Source of the DNA: Algoriphagus limi | GTDB lineage: Bacteria > Bacteroidota > Bacteroidia > Cytophagales > Cyclobacteriaceae | Length of the DNA: 64,000 nt | Reading direction: 5' to 3' | NCBI RefSeq assembly: GCF_024919275.1 | Contig: NZ_JANWGH010000003.1 | Coordinates: forward strand, 657,677 to 721,676 | Shown here: one piece after another, positions 27,823 through 37,113 of the stretch | How the letters are laid out: each line of letters starts with the position of its first letter | Position numbering within the stretch: the first letter of the stretch is position 1 | Translations under genes and position numbers: made by a program | Notes under the pieces: generated by a model | What the model saw: the letters and a program-made list of their open reading frames with translations, nothing else | Databases searched by the model: none | Told to the model about the DNA's origin: nothing

Positions 27823-29349
27823 TTAATGTTTGAAGTGTCTCACTCCGGTCATCACCATACTCATGCCATTTGCATCGCAGTAATCAATGCTATCCTGATC
27901 TTTGATAGATCCGCCTGGCTGAACTACTGCAGTGATTCCTGCTTCGTCTGCAATTTCCACGCAATCTGGGAATGGGAAGAAGGCATCAGATGCCATAACT
28001 GCTCCATCCAAATCAAATCCAAATTCCTTAGCCTTTAGAATGGCTTGCTTTAGAGCGTCTACTCGGGAAGTTTGACCAACTCCGGAAGCAAATAGCTGCG
28101 AATCGTTACTTAGGACAATGGTATTGGATTTGGTGTGCTTGCAGACTTTTGCTGCAAATACCAAAGCATCCATTTCTTTTTCTGTAGGAGCCACTTTGGT
28201 CACTACTTTAAAATCTTCCTTGCTTTCAGTAGCCAAATCCTTGTCTTGCTCAATCACTCCGTTGAGAAGGGTTTTGATCATTTTGGTACCTGGCAAAGCC
28301 ATTTTTTGGCGGAGCAAGATTCTGTTCTTCTTGCCTTTCAAAATCTGAAGTGCTTCCTCAGTAAAATCTGGAGCAATCAAAACTTCGAAGAATAGGCTGT
28401 GCATTTCTTTTGCGGCTTCTTCATCGACTGTTCGGTTGGTTACCAAAACCCCTCCAAATGCAGAAATGGTGTCGGCAGCAAAGGCTTTTTGGTAAGCATG
28501 TTTCACACTGTCTGCTGTAGCACAACCACAGGCATTGGTGTGCTTCAAAATTGCGAATGCAGTTTGATCAGGGAATTCAGCGATCAAATTCACTGCTGCA
28601 TCTATATCCACCAAGTTGTTGTAGGAAAGCTCTTTTCCGTTCAATTGATCAAAAAGCTCGTCCAAATCTCCATAGAAATGAGCTGATTGGTGAGGGTTCT
28701 CTCCATAGCGAAGTGCCTTGGCTTTGTTTTCGGAAACCTTCAAAGCAGGGATATTTTCGCTTTGATTGAAATAATTGAAAATATGCGTGTCGTAATGGGA
28801 AGAAACCTGGAATGCCTGAGCTGCAAAATAGCGCCGGTCCTCAAGGGTTGTTCCTCCGTCTTGAGACTCTAGTTTTGCTTCCAAATCTCCATATTGATCT
28901 TTGGATGCTACAATGACAACGTCCTTGAAGTTTTTAGCTGCAGCTCGGATTAAGGATATTCCGCCAATGTCGATTTTCTCAATAATATCGGCTTCAGATG
29001 CTCCTGATGCTACTGTTTCCTCGAATGGATACAAGTCTACAATTACCAAATCAATAGCAGGAATATCAAATTCAGCCGCTTGGGACACATCCCCTTCATT
29101 TTCTCTTCTGTACAAAATACCGCCGAATACCTTTGGGTGGAGGGTCTTTACTCTACCTCCAAAAATGGAAGGATAGCTTGTAAGTTCCTCAACAGGAATG
29201 ACTTCAGCTCCTTGTTCTTCGATGAATTTCTGAGTTCCACCGGTAGAGTAGATTTTTACTCCATGCTTTTTGAGGAGGGCAATGATAGGTTCGAGATTGT
29301 CTTTGTAAAAGACGGAAATGAGTGCAGATTGAATTTTTTTGACAGCCAT
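27823..29349 (-). CDS. purH: Bifunctional AICAR formyltransferase / IMP cyclohydrolase
   Basis: 508 residues, normal length. It performs the last two steps of purine synthesis: formyl transfer to AICAR, then ring closure to IMP. The N-terminal IMP cyclohydrolase domain (about 1-200) has IYSTGGTQKFIE and GGRVKTLHPKVFGGILYRR. The C-terminal transformylase domain has LRYGENPHQSAHFYG, ILKHTNACGCA and SDAFFPFPD, all family signatures. A TACCTTTG box at 29385-29392 (minus strand) is a likely -7 element. purN and purD are elsewhere in the window, so the pathway genes are scattered. Confidence 0.97.
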   Translation of the reverse strand: MAVKKIQSALISVFYKDNLEPIIALLKKHGVKIYSTGGTQKFIEEQGAEVIPVEELTSYPSIFGGRVKTLHPKVFGGILYRRENEGDVSQAAEFDIPAIDLVIVDLYPFEETVASGASEADIIEKIDIGGISLIRAAAKNFKDVVIVASKDQYGDLEAKLESQDGGTTLEDRRYFAAQAFQVSSHYDTHIFNYFNQSENIPALKVSENKAKALRYGENPHQSAHFYGDLDELFDQLNGKELSYNNLVDIDAAVNLIAEFPDQTAFAILKHTNACGCATADSVKHAYQKAFAADTISAFGGVLVTNRTVDEEAAKEMHSLFFEVLIAPDFTEEALQILKGKKNRILLRQKMALPGTKMIKTLLNGVIEQDKDLATESKEDFKVVTKVAPTEKEMDALVFAAKVCKHTKSNTIVLSNDSQLFASGVGQTSRVDALKQAILKAKEFGFDLDGAVMASDAFFPFPDCVEIADEAGITAVVQPGGSIKDQDSIDYCDANGMSMVMTGVRHFKH

Positions 29350-29384
29350 TTTTTAGATGGATAGGTGAAAATTGCAAGAAGTTG

Positions 29385-29392
29385 CAAAGGTA
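29385..29392 (-). promoter_or_regulatory. Predicted -7 promoter box of purH
   Basis: On the minus strand this reads TACCTTTG, a perfect match to the Bacteroidota TAnnTTTG -7 box, 36 bp before the purH ATG. I see no clear TTTG -33 partner, so the call is modest. Confidence 0.35.
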
Positions 29393-29443
29393 GAAAAAAA
29401 GGGGAGAAGGCAGAGGAAAAATTAGGCTTAATCAGCTCTTTCT

Positions 29444-30649
29444 TTAGGTTTTAAACCAAGATTCATTTTCGTAATCTCGATACTTTGACTTACGCTCCCG
29501 ATTCCAAATAATCAAGTGTGTTTGATCCCGCTGTACAAATCGATAGCCGAATAGATGGAGGATGGGTTTTGCTAAAAATCTTGCTATCCGAAGATCCACA
29601 ATCATGGAGTCTTTTTCCTCAGATGTCCATCGCACTCCAGGAAGCCAGGTGATGATTTGATCTAGTTTGTTTTTTCTAAGAAATGCAGAAATCTTTAAAA
29701 ATATCTCAGGAGTTTTTCGGATTAGAAAAAAACCATCTTCTCCTTTTGATTGATAAAGCGGCATGAAGATTTGGGTGTTTTTGTGAGCAAAAATGTCTTC
29801 ATTACCGTATACGGCAAGCTTTTCTCCTTTTTTGACTCCCCGGAAACTTTCAAAACCCGGCATCATTTGGAAGGGGATTTTTTGGTTGACATGAAATCTG
29901 AATATGATTTCATAGAAGTGCTCATAGGGCCCGTATTTCTTTCCCCAAAATTCTAAATGTTGGTTCACATTCATGTCTGCTTCAGAACAGGCACCTGAAA
30001 AAGCCAAGGCAAGCTGAATAAAAATCTCATGATTATAGACCGAAATCGGATCTTTATGCTGCCCAGCTTCAAATCCAAAGGAAACATAGCCGAGATCATT
30101 GATATAGGAAAGAACAGGCCCCTCGATATACTCCTCTATTCCCAAAATGAGCGGCACGGGAAATAAATTGGCAAAATTTCGATTGATTAGGCTGTCATTG
30201 ACAGGAATAAAAGGAATGGACTGGCTGGAGGTGGTATGCAGATCAAAAAAATATAGTGGGCCGGATTGGTGAGCAATGATTTCCTGAATCAGGTCGTGCA
30301 ATTCCACAAATTGTTCCTCGTCCTCATTGCTAGGAGTGAAATGACCATGATCCAAGGCCTCGACATTTTTCTTGGTCCAAAGTCGATTGAGGTCTTTTTT
30401 TTGAAATCGTTCCTTCCGTTTTAAAGCCCAAAGATTCCCGGCAATGGCTGTGATTTTGCCTTTTAGGGGGATTTTTTCATCCCGGATTTTCTGGATGATA
30501 TTTTTCAATGCATAAACCCCAGATGGTTCATTTCCATGAATTCCACCAAAAAAAATCAGTTGAGGTCCCGGCATTTCACCCTCCAATTGATCAATGATTC
30601 GATCAATTGCAATTTCTTCTAGTTCGACTTGGGGATGGTCTTTATGCAC
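29444..30649 (-). CDS. Succinylglutamate desuccinylase / aspartoacylase family protein
   Basis: 401 residues. The zinc carboxypeptidase-like (M14/AspA) motifs are visible: GGIHGNEPSG (His38, Glu41) and FFDLHTTS (His138). The catalytic domain covers about 30-260 and a beta-rich C-terminal part about 265-401. Family members remove acyl groups from acylated amino acids or process peptide-like substrates. Its start overlaps the end of the GCS2-CBS gene by 8 bp, so the two are translationally coupled and probably act in one pathway. The substrate is unknown. Confidence 0.85.
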   Translation of the reverse strand: MHKDHPQVELEEIAIDRIIDQLEGEMPGPQLIFFGGIHGNEPSGVYALKNIIQKIRDEKIPLKGKITAIAGNLWALKRKERFQKKDLNRLWTKKNVEALDHGHFTPSNEDEEQFVELHDLIQEIIAHQSGPLYFFDLHTTSSQSIPFIPVNDSLINRNFANLFPVPLILGIEEYIEGPVLSYINDLGYVSFGFEAGQHKDPISVYNHEIFIQLALAFSGACSEADMNVNQHLEFWGKKYGPYEHFYEIIFRFHVNQKIPFQMMPGFESFRGVKKGEKLAVYGNEDIFAHKNTQIFMPLYQSKGEDGFFLIRKTPEIFLKISAFLRKNKLDQIITWLPGVRWTSEEKDSMIVDLRIARFLAKPILHLFGYRFVQRDQTHLIIWNRERKSKYRDYENESWFKT

Positions 30650-32513
30650 TTTTAAAATTTTCCAGATCTTTTAATGTAATGATCCCTACCAAATGGGTAT
30701 TATGAACCACGGGTAAGCATCCTATATTGTGTTGCTTCAATTGCTCAATGGCATGGTGAATGGTGTTGGATGGGTGTGTGTAAATCACCTCCTTCACCAT
30801 GATGTCTTTGGCTTGTAATTGCGAAGCCGGGTCCTGAATTTCCTCCCAGTATTTTTGAAGATGGCGATAGGTAATTAGCCCAACCAGTCGCTCCCGATTA
30901 TCTACCACCGGAAGATGATGGATATTATTCCATTTCATGAATTCCAAGGTGAGTCTAGCGGAATCCTCCGAATCGGCCGTGATCAAAGTGGTGGTCATGA
31001 TATGTCCCACTTTATTTGCCTTGGTTTCGAATTCATGAAAATCATTCACATCCAGCCAATCAGGAATAGGCTTATCATCCTGCTGATTGCTATAGATTAA
31101 TTGGGTCAAGGCCACCAAGGCATCATCTACCTTATGTTCCTTTTTTAGAATTCGGTAATTTTTCACCATCCATTGAGAGCCAGTTTGTTTTTGAACTCTG
31201 TTTTGGATGATCCCGAGGTATTTGGAAATGCTTTCTGATGGGACACCCATTTTTTTCAGACCTTCTTCTGCCATTGGGATGAATACCTCCAAAATAAGCT
31301 GATTAGCTGGCACTCTTTTGCCCATCCAGCTCATGCAGGTTTCATTTCCATACCGTGCTGCCCGAATGAAATTGGATTTGACTTCCTCAAATTCCATCAG
31401 CTTAGGCAAATCATCATAAACCTTAGGTCTTCCCTGCATCAAACCAGCCCAAAAGGCAAAATTTGCGATTTCATCTAATGTCGTCGGGCCAGCTGGAATG
31501 TATCGATTTTCTATACGAAGGTGGGGTTTACCATTAAATACACCATAGCAAGGCCTATTCCATCGATAGATTGTCCCGTTTTGAAGATTGAGTGCCTTGA
31601 GTTTCGGGATATTCCCTTTTTTGATTTCCTCCATGGCATTTTGCTCAATCTCCTTGGTGAGTAAAATCCGGAAACTGGAAATTTCTTTTTTGAAAAAGTC
31701 CACGATATTCCCTTTTACCCAGCCATTTCCAAATGATACTCGCGCTTGTTTGGTTGTTTGGGCTTTGGACATCTTCCGGGTATCAATGCTTTGTTGGAAA
31801 AGCGCAATTCGGGTTTCATTCCAAAGCTCTTTTCCCATCAACATAGGAGAGTTTCCTGCTACGGCTAAAACCGGTCCCGAGATAGCCTGAGCCCAATTGT
31901 AAGCGGATTCAAAATCATCCGGCTCAATTTGCAAGTGCATTTGAAAGCTGGTATTGCAGGCTTCAAACATGACTGAATCATGTACAATAGACAATTCATC
32001 CACGCCTGTAAAAATCATCCGAAAATTCCCGCCCCGAGCTTTTTTCATCAATTCATTGAGCGCATAATAGCGGGGATTCTCGGTCATGTAGCTCAGGGAT
32101 AGCTCATCGATAGAAATCGTGGGTAGAATTCCCGTAAGCAAAACCCGATCACCAAACTTTGAACTTACATCCTTTGCCCTTTGGATCAACTGCTTCAATT
32201 GGTTTTCCATTTTCTCGAAACAGTCCCCCTCAAAAAGTATGGGGTCTAAATTGATCTCGAGGTTATACTTGGCTAATTCGGTGGTGAAGTGAGCATCCTG
32301 GATTTGCTCCAAGATTTCAGAAGCTTGATTGGAGGGGCGTCCGTGATCGTTGATTAAGCAGAACTCCTGTTCTGCACCTATTCGAGTGATACCTTTTTCT
32401 AGAAGCTTGTTTTGTACTAAATAATCGAGTGCCTGAAGATCTTCTAAAAGATGGCTGATAAAAAGATTTCTTGCCTGTACATTGGCGTCTAAGCTGACTA
32501 TGTGATCGCCCAT
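30642..32513 (-). CDS. Glutamate-cysteine ligase-like (GCS2) protein with CBS domain pair
   Basis: 623 residues. The N-terminal two thirds resemble the GCS2 type of glutamate-cysteine ligase or carboxylate-amine ligase (EQEFCLIND, AKYNLEINLDP, HLRIENRYIPAGPTTLDE). The C-terminus carries two CBS domains (about 505-565 and 570-623; IMTTTLITADSED, LPVVDNRERLVGLIT, GCLPVVHNTHLVGIITL), which commonly bind adenosine nucleotides and regulate the attached enzyme. It probably joins an amino group to the glutamate gamma-carboxyl, but the product is unknown. Coupled by overlap to the aspartoacylase-like gene. It is not a standard GshA, which lacks CBS domains. Confidence 0.82.
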   Translation of the reverse strand: MGDHIVSLDANVQARNLFISHLLEDLQALDYLVQNKLLEKGITRIGAEQEFCLINDHGRPSNQASEILEQIQDAHFTTELAKYNLEINLDPILFEGDCFEKMENQLKQLIQRAKDVSSKFGDRVLLTGILPTISIDELSLSYMTENPRYYALNELMKKARGGNFRMIFTGVDELSIVHDSVMFEACNTSFQMHLQIEPDDFESAYNWAQAISGPVLAVAGNSPMLMGKELWNETRIALFQQSIDTRKMSKAQTTKQARVSFGNGWVKGNIVDFFKKEISSFRILLTKEIEQNAMEEIKKGNIPKLKALNLQNGTIYRWNRPCYGVFNGKPHLRIENRYIPAGPTTLDEIANFAFWAGLMQGRPKVYDDLPKLMEFEEVKSNFIRAARYGNETCMSWMGKRVPANQLILEVFIPMAEEGLKKMGVPSESISKYLGIIQNRVQKQTGSQWMVKNYRILKKEHKVDDALVALTQLIYSNQQDDKPIPDWLDVNDFHEFETKANKVGHIMTTTLITADSEDSARLTLEFMKWNNIHHLPVVDNRERLVGLITYRHLQKYWEEIQDPASQLQAKDIMVKEVIYTHPSNTIHHAIEQLKQHNIGCLPVVHNTHLVGIITLKDLENFKSA

Positions 32514-32694
32514 TGATTTTAATAATTGAATTTCAGGGCTCAGCTTTTCTCCTGTAGATCAACTAACTAGCCCTTACCTTCAAATCTCAAAATCATTTTA
32601 AACTTTTTTAATGATGATTGTCATATTTTAAAAATTAGCCAAAAAATTAGATTTCAGAGTTGTTAAAGTTTTTTGAAGTCACAATTGGTCTGGA

Positions 32695-33252
32695 TTACAA
32701 TAAGCTAGCTATCACTTCGGGATAATACCGGTGCTCCAAAGCATGAACTTTTTGGGCGATCATTTCTGGTGTATCCTCCGGGCTTATGGGAGTTGCAGCT
32801 TGGAAAATAATCTTGCCCTCATCATAATGCTCATTAACCAAATGAATGGTGATGCCTGTTTGCCTATCTCCAGCAGCTTTGACAGCTTCATGAACATGCA
32901 TTCCATACATCCCTTTTCCACCATAATTAGGAAGAAGAGCAGGGTGTATGTTGATCATCTTATTGGAGTAAACATGGATGAGTGCATCAGGGATTTTGAG
33001 TAAAAATCCTGCTAAGATCACCCAGTCAACCTTTTCAGCCTGAAGCTTTTCCAAAAGAATCCCAGCATCCATTTCTTTTCTGGTGAAAGTGAAAGTGGGA
33101 ACATTGAATTTTTCTGCTCGCTTGAGGACAAAAGCATCGGGTTTGTTGGAGGCAACCAAGACCACTTCGGCTTTTGGGGAGTTTTGAAAATACTCCATGA
33201 TTTTTTCGGCATTGGAGCCGCTTCCGGAAGCGAGTATAGCGAGGCGTTTCAC
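32695..33252 (-). CDS. purN: Phosphoribosylglycinamide formyltransferase
   Basis: 185 residues, slightly short but complete. It transfers a formyl group from 10-formyl-tetrahydrofolate to GAR in purine synthesis. Visible motifs are the phosphate loop ILASGSGSNAEKI at the N-terminus, INIHPALLPNYGG with the catalytic Asn and His, and the late Asp in NEHYDEGKII. It is a single gene followed by the S41 peptidase gene in the same direction, 47 bp beyond a hairpin terminator region. Confidence 0.93.
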   Translation of the reverse strand: MKRLAILASGSGSNAEKIMEYFQNSPKAEVVLVASNKPDAFVLKRAEKFNVPTFTFTRKEMDAGILLEKLQAEKVDWVILAGFLLKIPDALIHVYSNKMINIHPALLPNYGGKGMYGMHVHEAVKAAGDRQTGITIHLVNEHYDEGKIIFQAATPISPEDTPEMIAQKVHALEHRYYPEVIASLL

Positions 33253-33281
33253 GTTGGTTCTTTTTTTCGGAGTAAAATTAG

Positions 33282-33314
33282 AAAAGGCCCCTTGATTTTC
33301 ACAAGGAGCCTTTG
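33282..33314 (-). terminator. Intrinsic terminator of the S41 peptidase gene
   Basis: AAGGCCCCTTG pairs with CAAGGAGCCTT (one wobble) around a 7-nt loop. The minus-strand side is followed by a T-containing run. The S41 gene stop is at 33332, about 20 bp before the hairpin on the minus strand. Confidence 0.7.
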
Positions 33315-33331
33315 CTTTCTTTTTTAAAGGA

Positions 33332-34648
33332 TCAAAATGCAGGAAATTCCTGCTGAAGACCGGTAAATGCGTCGATCATTTCCCAATTGGGTCGGTAAAA
33401 TCCCTGTCTAAATCGACTGTTGACCGTTCCTTCTTGTATGAATTGAAGTGCTGCGGACAATCGCAAATCTCGGGTGTCACCCCAGGCAAATTGAGGACTG
33501 TCACTTACGCTGAAATCTGCCGGGAATCCGTCGAAATACTCCGCCTTCCCTTGGGAGTTGGCAATGGCAAAGGTGATAGGAACTAACTCGACATCATTGT
33601 TCTGTAATACCTGATTAAAGCGTGCCAAAGGAAAGGATCCTACCGGTTTCCCAAAGGTATTGTCTCCGATCAAAACCAAATCCATGTAGGGATCAAGCGC
33701 ATTGATCACCAATTCTGAGGCAGAGGCAGTGCCCCGGCTTGTGATGAAAATGATACGATCCAGATTAAGCGTCCCTAATTTTTTGAATATCTCGGAGGTG
33801 TTGAAATTGCTTTTCGCATTATTCAACTTGTTGGTGTACATCAGCCGATCCGAACTCGCTGGTTTGATCAGGTAATTATTGATTTGCTCTGCCACATCCA
33901 CGGAACCTCCGCCATTGTATCTCAAGTCAATAATCATCTCAGAAACTCCCTGTTCCATAAAATACTTCATGGAATTTTCCACTTCGCGACTTTGAATCGG
34001 AGTGACATCCGGAGTTGCTTTGAAGCTTTGATACACCCAATAGCCAACCTTTTTATTGCCTAGCTCAAACACTTGCTGATGCAAAACGGAATTCGATTGG
34101 TACTCTGCTTTGGTATTGGTTCGCGTCGTGATACTGCCATCAGGCAAGCGGAAGGTGAATGTGTTTGTGATTCCTGGATCAGAAGGACCCAGTTGAAAAT
34201 CATAAACATTCCCCGATTTGTAATCGGCGAGAGGTTTGCCATTGATTTCAATGATCTCCCAACCTCTCTTCCAACCGTCTTTTCCAGCTGGAGCCTCATC
34301 AAATACAAAGGTCAGATAGAGTCTTTCCTCCGCATCAAACCCAAAACCAAATCCATGCCCCGCATTTCTGCCTACGAAAGCATTTTGAAAGGCTTCTTGC
34401 GTAGTCAGGTAAGAAAATCGATCAAGCGGTTTGAAAATAATGGCATCCAAGAATTCTTCATTCGAGGAATAATCTCCTGTATTCACATTGGTAGGAAGCT
34501 CCATATTCCAATAATACCATTCCTTCATGGTCGCGAAAATGGCATCCCGAACTTCATTGGATTGAGGTTGTGCTGAGGGCTCTTCAGGCGGATCGCAGGC
34601 CCAAAAACCCAAAATCAACAATCCGAATACCCATCTGATATTTTTCAT
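33332..34648 (-). CDS. S41 family (C-terminal processing) peptidase lipoprotein
   Basis: 438 residues; lipoprotein signal with lipobox GFWAC near residue 18. An N-terminal helical region (about 30-100, KEWYYWNMELP) is followed by a PDZ domain (about 105-180, GWKRGWEIIEING) and the S41 catalytic core (about 205-400). The core has DLRYNGGGSVDVAEQ, the nucleophile segment TSRGTASASEL and the FGKPVGS lysine loop. It is probably a periplasmic or surface-anchored serine protease with a Ser-Lys dyad. Single-gene unit with a terminator. Confidence 0.9.
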   Translation of the reverse strand: MKNIRWVFGLLILGFWACDPPEEPSAQPQSNEVRDAIFATMKEWYYWNMELPTNVNTGDYSSNEEFLDAIIFKPLDRFSYLTTQEAFQNAFVGRNAGHGFGFGFDAEERLYLTFVFDEAPAGKDGWKRGWEIIEINGKPLADYKSGNVYDFQLGPSDPGITNTFTFRLPDGSITTRTNTKAEYQSNSVLHQQVFELGNKKVGYWVYQSFKATPDVTPIQSREVENSMKYFMEQGVSEMIIDLRYNGGGSVDVAEQINNYLIKPASSDRLMYTNKLNNAKSNFNTSEIFKKLGTLNLDRIIFITSRGTASASELVINALDPYMDLVLIGDNTFGKPVGSFPLARFNQVLQNNDVELVPITFAIANSQGKAEYFDGFPADFSVSDSPQFAWGDTRDLRLSAALQFIQEGTVNSRFRQGFYRPNWEMIDAFTGLQQEFPAF

Positions 34649-34691
34649 AGGCAGTTTTTTTTATCAAAACGGAAAAGTCACCATTTTGATT

Positions 34692-35084
34692 TTAAATCGC
34701 GATATCATAGACCTTTACTGTCTTCCACATGGAAGAGTACTTTTCGATAAACTCCAGGTGAAGCGGGTCAACTTGGTAGGCAGCCTGATCTTCCAAACTG
34801 TCAAAAAACAGGGTGCAGGACACGTGCCAGGAATGGTCAACTACATCCCTTGCTTCGGTAGGAGCTGGGGTTCCGGGAATGAAATTTCCTACAGTTTTAC
34901 ACTGACCAAGCATAGGAACTGCCTTGGATAAAAATTCATCCGTATCATTTTTATCATGTAGCCAGAAGAATACTTGGTGGATCATTTTTTGGTTTTTCAT
35001 GTCTTTTGAAATTGAGGTGATAGGTAAGAAAGCAGCCGCAGAAGCAGCGGTTACTGTTTTGATAAAGTTCCTTCGCTTGTTCAT
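34692..35084 (-). CDS. Dabb (stress-responsive A/B barrel) domain protein with Tat-like signal
   Basis: About 130 residues from the ATG at 35084. I chose this start because MNKRRNFIKTVTAASAAAFL is a clear exported-protein signal with a twin-arginine-like RRNFIK; the longer frame to 35156 adds 24 residues with no family similarity. The rest is a single Dabb ferredoxin-like barrel: KMIHQVFFWL, the KTVGNFIPG loop, and HSWHVSCTLFFDSLEDQAAYQ, as in many Bacteroidota proteins. Activity is unknown; some relatives are small heme or polyketide enzymes. Confidence 0.82.
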   Translation of the reverse strand: MNKRRNFIKTVTAASAAAFLPITSISKDMKNQKMIHQVFFWLHDKNDTDEFLSKAVPMLGQCKTVGNFIPGTPAPTEARDVVDHSWHVSCTLFFDSLEDQAAYQVDPLHLEFIEKYSSMWKTVKVYDIAI

Positions 35085-35215
35085 GTCCCTATGGGCTAAG
35101 GTTAAGATTCTTAAATATAGAGAATCTAATTCAGGAGAATTAAAAAGGCAATCCATTTTTAAAATGGATTCATTCTAATAGCTCGAAATAGTAATTTAGT
35201 GCTTCTGAAAACTCA

Positions 35216-36208
35216 ATGAATAAAGCAATGAACTATAGAAGATTGGGGAAAACTGGATGGAATGTATCCGAAGTGAGTTTGGGAACATGGCAAGTAGGAG
35301 GGGGCTGGGGAAAGCCTTTCGATCCTCAAACTGCCTCCGAAATTTTGCATGGAGCCTTTGACCGAGGAGTGAATTTCGTTGATACAGCAGACGTCTATGA
35401 CGCTGGATTGAGTGAGGCGGCTGTGGGAAAGGCCGTTCGCGAACGGTCCGAAAAAATCTACGTGGCTACCAAATGCGGAAGGAGAATTCAGCCACATACC
35501 AATGAGGGATACACACCTGAGATTCTGAGAAAATTTGTGGAGGATAGTTTGAAAAATACAGGTTTGGAGCGTTTGGATTTGATACAGTTACACTGTCCTC
35601 TGACACCGGTTTATCTTCGGGAGGAAATTTTTGGGCTTTTTGAGGATTTGAAGAAAGAAGGAAAAATTGCTGCTATGGGTGTCAGCGTAGAAAAGATCAA
35701 TGAAGCGATGACTGCCATGAAATATGATATTGTTTCGACAGTTCAGATTATTTTCAACATGTTCCGTCAGCGTCCCGCGGAAGTCTTCTTCAAGCATGCA
35801 CAGGTCAATGATGTAGGGGTGATTGTTCGAGTGCCATTGGCTTCAGGCTTATTGACTGGAAGAATCACTCCGGAAACAACCTTTGGCCAGGAGGACCATC
35901 GAAATTTCAATCGGGAAGGAGCCGCTTTTGATAAAGGAGAAACCTTTTCCGGGGTGCCTCTGGAAAAAGCTTTTCCGGTCATTGAAAAATTAAAAGAGGT
36001 TTTTGGAAATAATTTGGCGGCCTATGCCCTAAGATGGGTGTTGATGTTCAAAGAAGTTAGCACGGTGATTCCAGGTGCCTCTCGATTGGATCAGGTAATT
36101 CAGAATCTGGCAGCCGCAGAACTTCCAGAACTTAGTACTAAGCAAATGGAATTGGTGGAGGAAATTTATGATTCCTATATCCGAACAGAAGTTCATCATT
36201 TGTGGTAA
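35216..36208 (+). CDS. Aldo/keto reductase
   Basis: 330 residues of a TIM-barrel NADPH oxidoreductase. The catalytic tetrad is visible: Asp56, Tyr61 (FVDTADVYD), Lys86 (VATKCG) and His126 (LIQLHCP). The C-terminal nucleotide site is TVIPGASRLDQVIQN. The start may be the ATG four codons downstream (35228, MNYRRLGKTG), which is more usual for the family. It reduces an aldehyde or ketone; the substrate is not known. The next gene (36283) follows by 74 bp in the same direction. Confidence 0.92.
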   Translation: MNKAMNYRRLGKTGWNVSEVSLGTWQVGGGWGKPFDPQTASEILHGAFDRGVNFVDTADVYDAGLSEAAVGKAVRERSEKIYVATKCGRRIQPHTNEGYTPEILRKFVEDSLKNTGLERLDLIQLHCPLTPVYLREEIFGLFEDLKKEGKIAAMGVSVEKINEAMTAMKYDIVSTVQIIFNMFRQRPAEVFFKHAQVNDVGVIVRVPLASGLLTGRITPETTFGQEDHRNFNREGAAFDKGETFSGVPLEKAFPVIEKLKEVFGNNLAAYALRWVLMFKEVSTVIPGASRLDQVIQNLAAAELPELSTKQMELVEEIYDSYIRTEVHHLW

Positions 36209-36282
36209 AAATTGCCTTCCATGAAGAGAATCTAAAAATCAAGAAAATTAAAAAAGACCAAGGGAATTGCTCCTGAATAGAA

Positions 36283-36888
36283 TTGACTCAATTGGATAAT
36301 TCAAGTGAAAAAAAACCATTTTTAGGCGAAAAGGGTAGATTCCTAATTAAAAATATGCTCAGAGGATTCTTGTATCTGGGCCTATTGGTTATTCTTTTCT
36401 TTTTGATTCGGGAAGCCTTTTCAGAGCAGGAAAGACTGGAATGGTTTGGGAGCATTTATACCGATCCTTATCTGGTAATGACTGTTTTTATAGGTTCTGA
36501 AATTCTTTTTGGAATAATCCCACCCGAGATTTTTATGCTTTGGTCATTGGAGACAGGTTTGATAGGACCCTATTTTTGGAGTATTGGGCTTTTGTCGGTA
36601 ATATCCTATGCTGCCGGATATTTAAATTTCAATATCGGACTTACGATCAACCATAGAAGCAATATTCTCAAGTCCAAGACTAAGTTTGTTCAGAAATACC
36701 TGGATTTGTTTAAGCGATTTGGGGCCTTTATGGTAATTGTAGCCTCCATTAGCCCCCTTCCTTTTTCATTGATTGCATTGCTTGGCGGTACTGCTGGCCT
36801 GGAAAAACGAAAATATTACCTCTACAGCCTATTCCGTATTCTGAGATATTTTGCCTATGCCTATGTATTGTGGTTGATTCAGGCTTAA
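36283..36888 (+). CDS. VTT (SNARE-associated) domain membrane protein, DedA-like
   Basis: 201 residues with about four to five hydrophobic helices. The TTG at 36283 gives the longest sensible frame; the first ATG is at about 36355, inside the signal-like helix, so TTG is preferred. The motif GxxPPEIFMLWS, the polar pair FKRFGAFMVIVASISPLPFS and the C-terminal amphipathic helix resemble the VTT/DedA superfamily, which includes lipid scramblases. The family match is moderate, and the conserved Arg/Glu set is only partly visible. Confidence 0.65.
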   Translation: MTQLDNSSEKKPFLGEKGRFLIKNMLRGFLYLGLLVILFFLIREAFSEQERLEWFGSIYTDPYLVMTVFIGSEILFGIIPPEIFMLWSLETGLIGPYFWSIGLLSVISYAAGYLNFNIGLTINHRSNILKSKTKFVQKYLDLFKRFGAFMVIVASISPLPFSLIALLGGTAGLEKRKYYLYSLFRILRYFAYAYVLWLIQA

Positions 36889-37039
36889 GGGTGAGTCTAT
36901 TCCTCACTCTGCTTTGTGAATGCCTTTGATACAATTAAAAGTTAAACTGAGTGTGGAGATACGCACGGGGGCAAAAGTTTTTTTTGTATTAGTATTGTCT
37001 GTTGTTATTTATCTGCTTTTTAGGTAGATCACCCCGAAA

Positions 37040-37113
37040 CTTATCACTAACGGTCTGTGTATGGTGCGTATCCCGCAGGGTATTACGTATAGGTTTTGTT
37101 TTGTAGCGTTCTT
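37040..37113 (-). repeat. attC-like cassette end downstream of the HEPN gene
   Basis: It begins one base after the HEPN stop codon on the minus strand and ends in CATACACAGACCGTTAGTG. The interior is imperfectly palindromic: CGTAATACCC against GGGATACGC, then CTATA against the TGTATGG complement. The boundary ATACACAGACCGTTAG matches the other site (46515) at ATACA..A..CGTTAG. The 3' core GTTAGTG is one base off the integron GTTRRRY consensus. Read as the end of a gene cassette; a covariance-model search is needed to confirm. Confidence 0.5.

Noticed and set aside
36949..37070. An insertion sequence bounded by GATACGCAC inverted repeats
   Set aside because: No transposase fits in about 100 bp and no target duplication is visible; better explained as part of the attC-like site.
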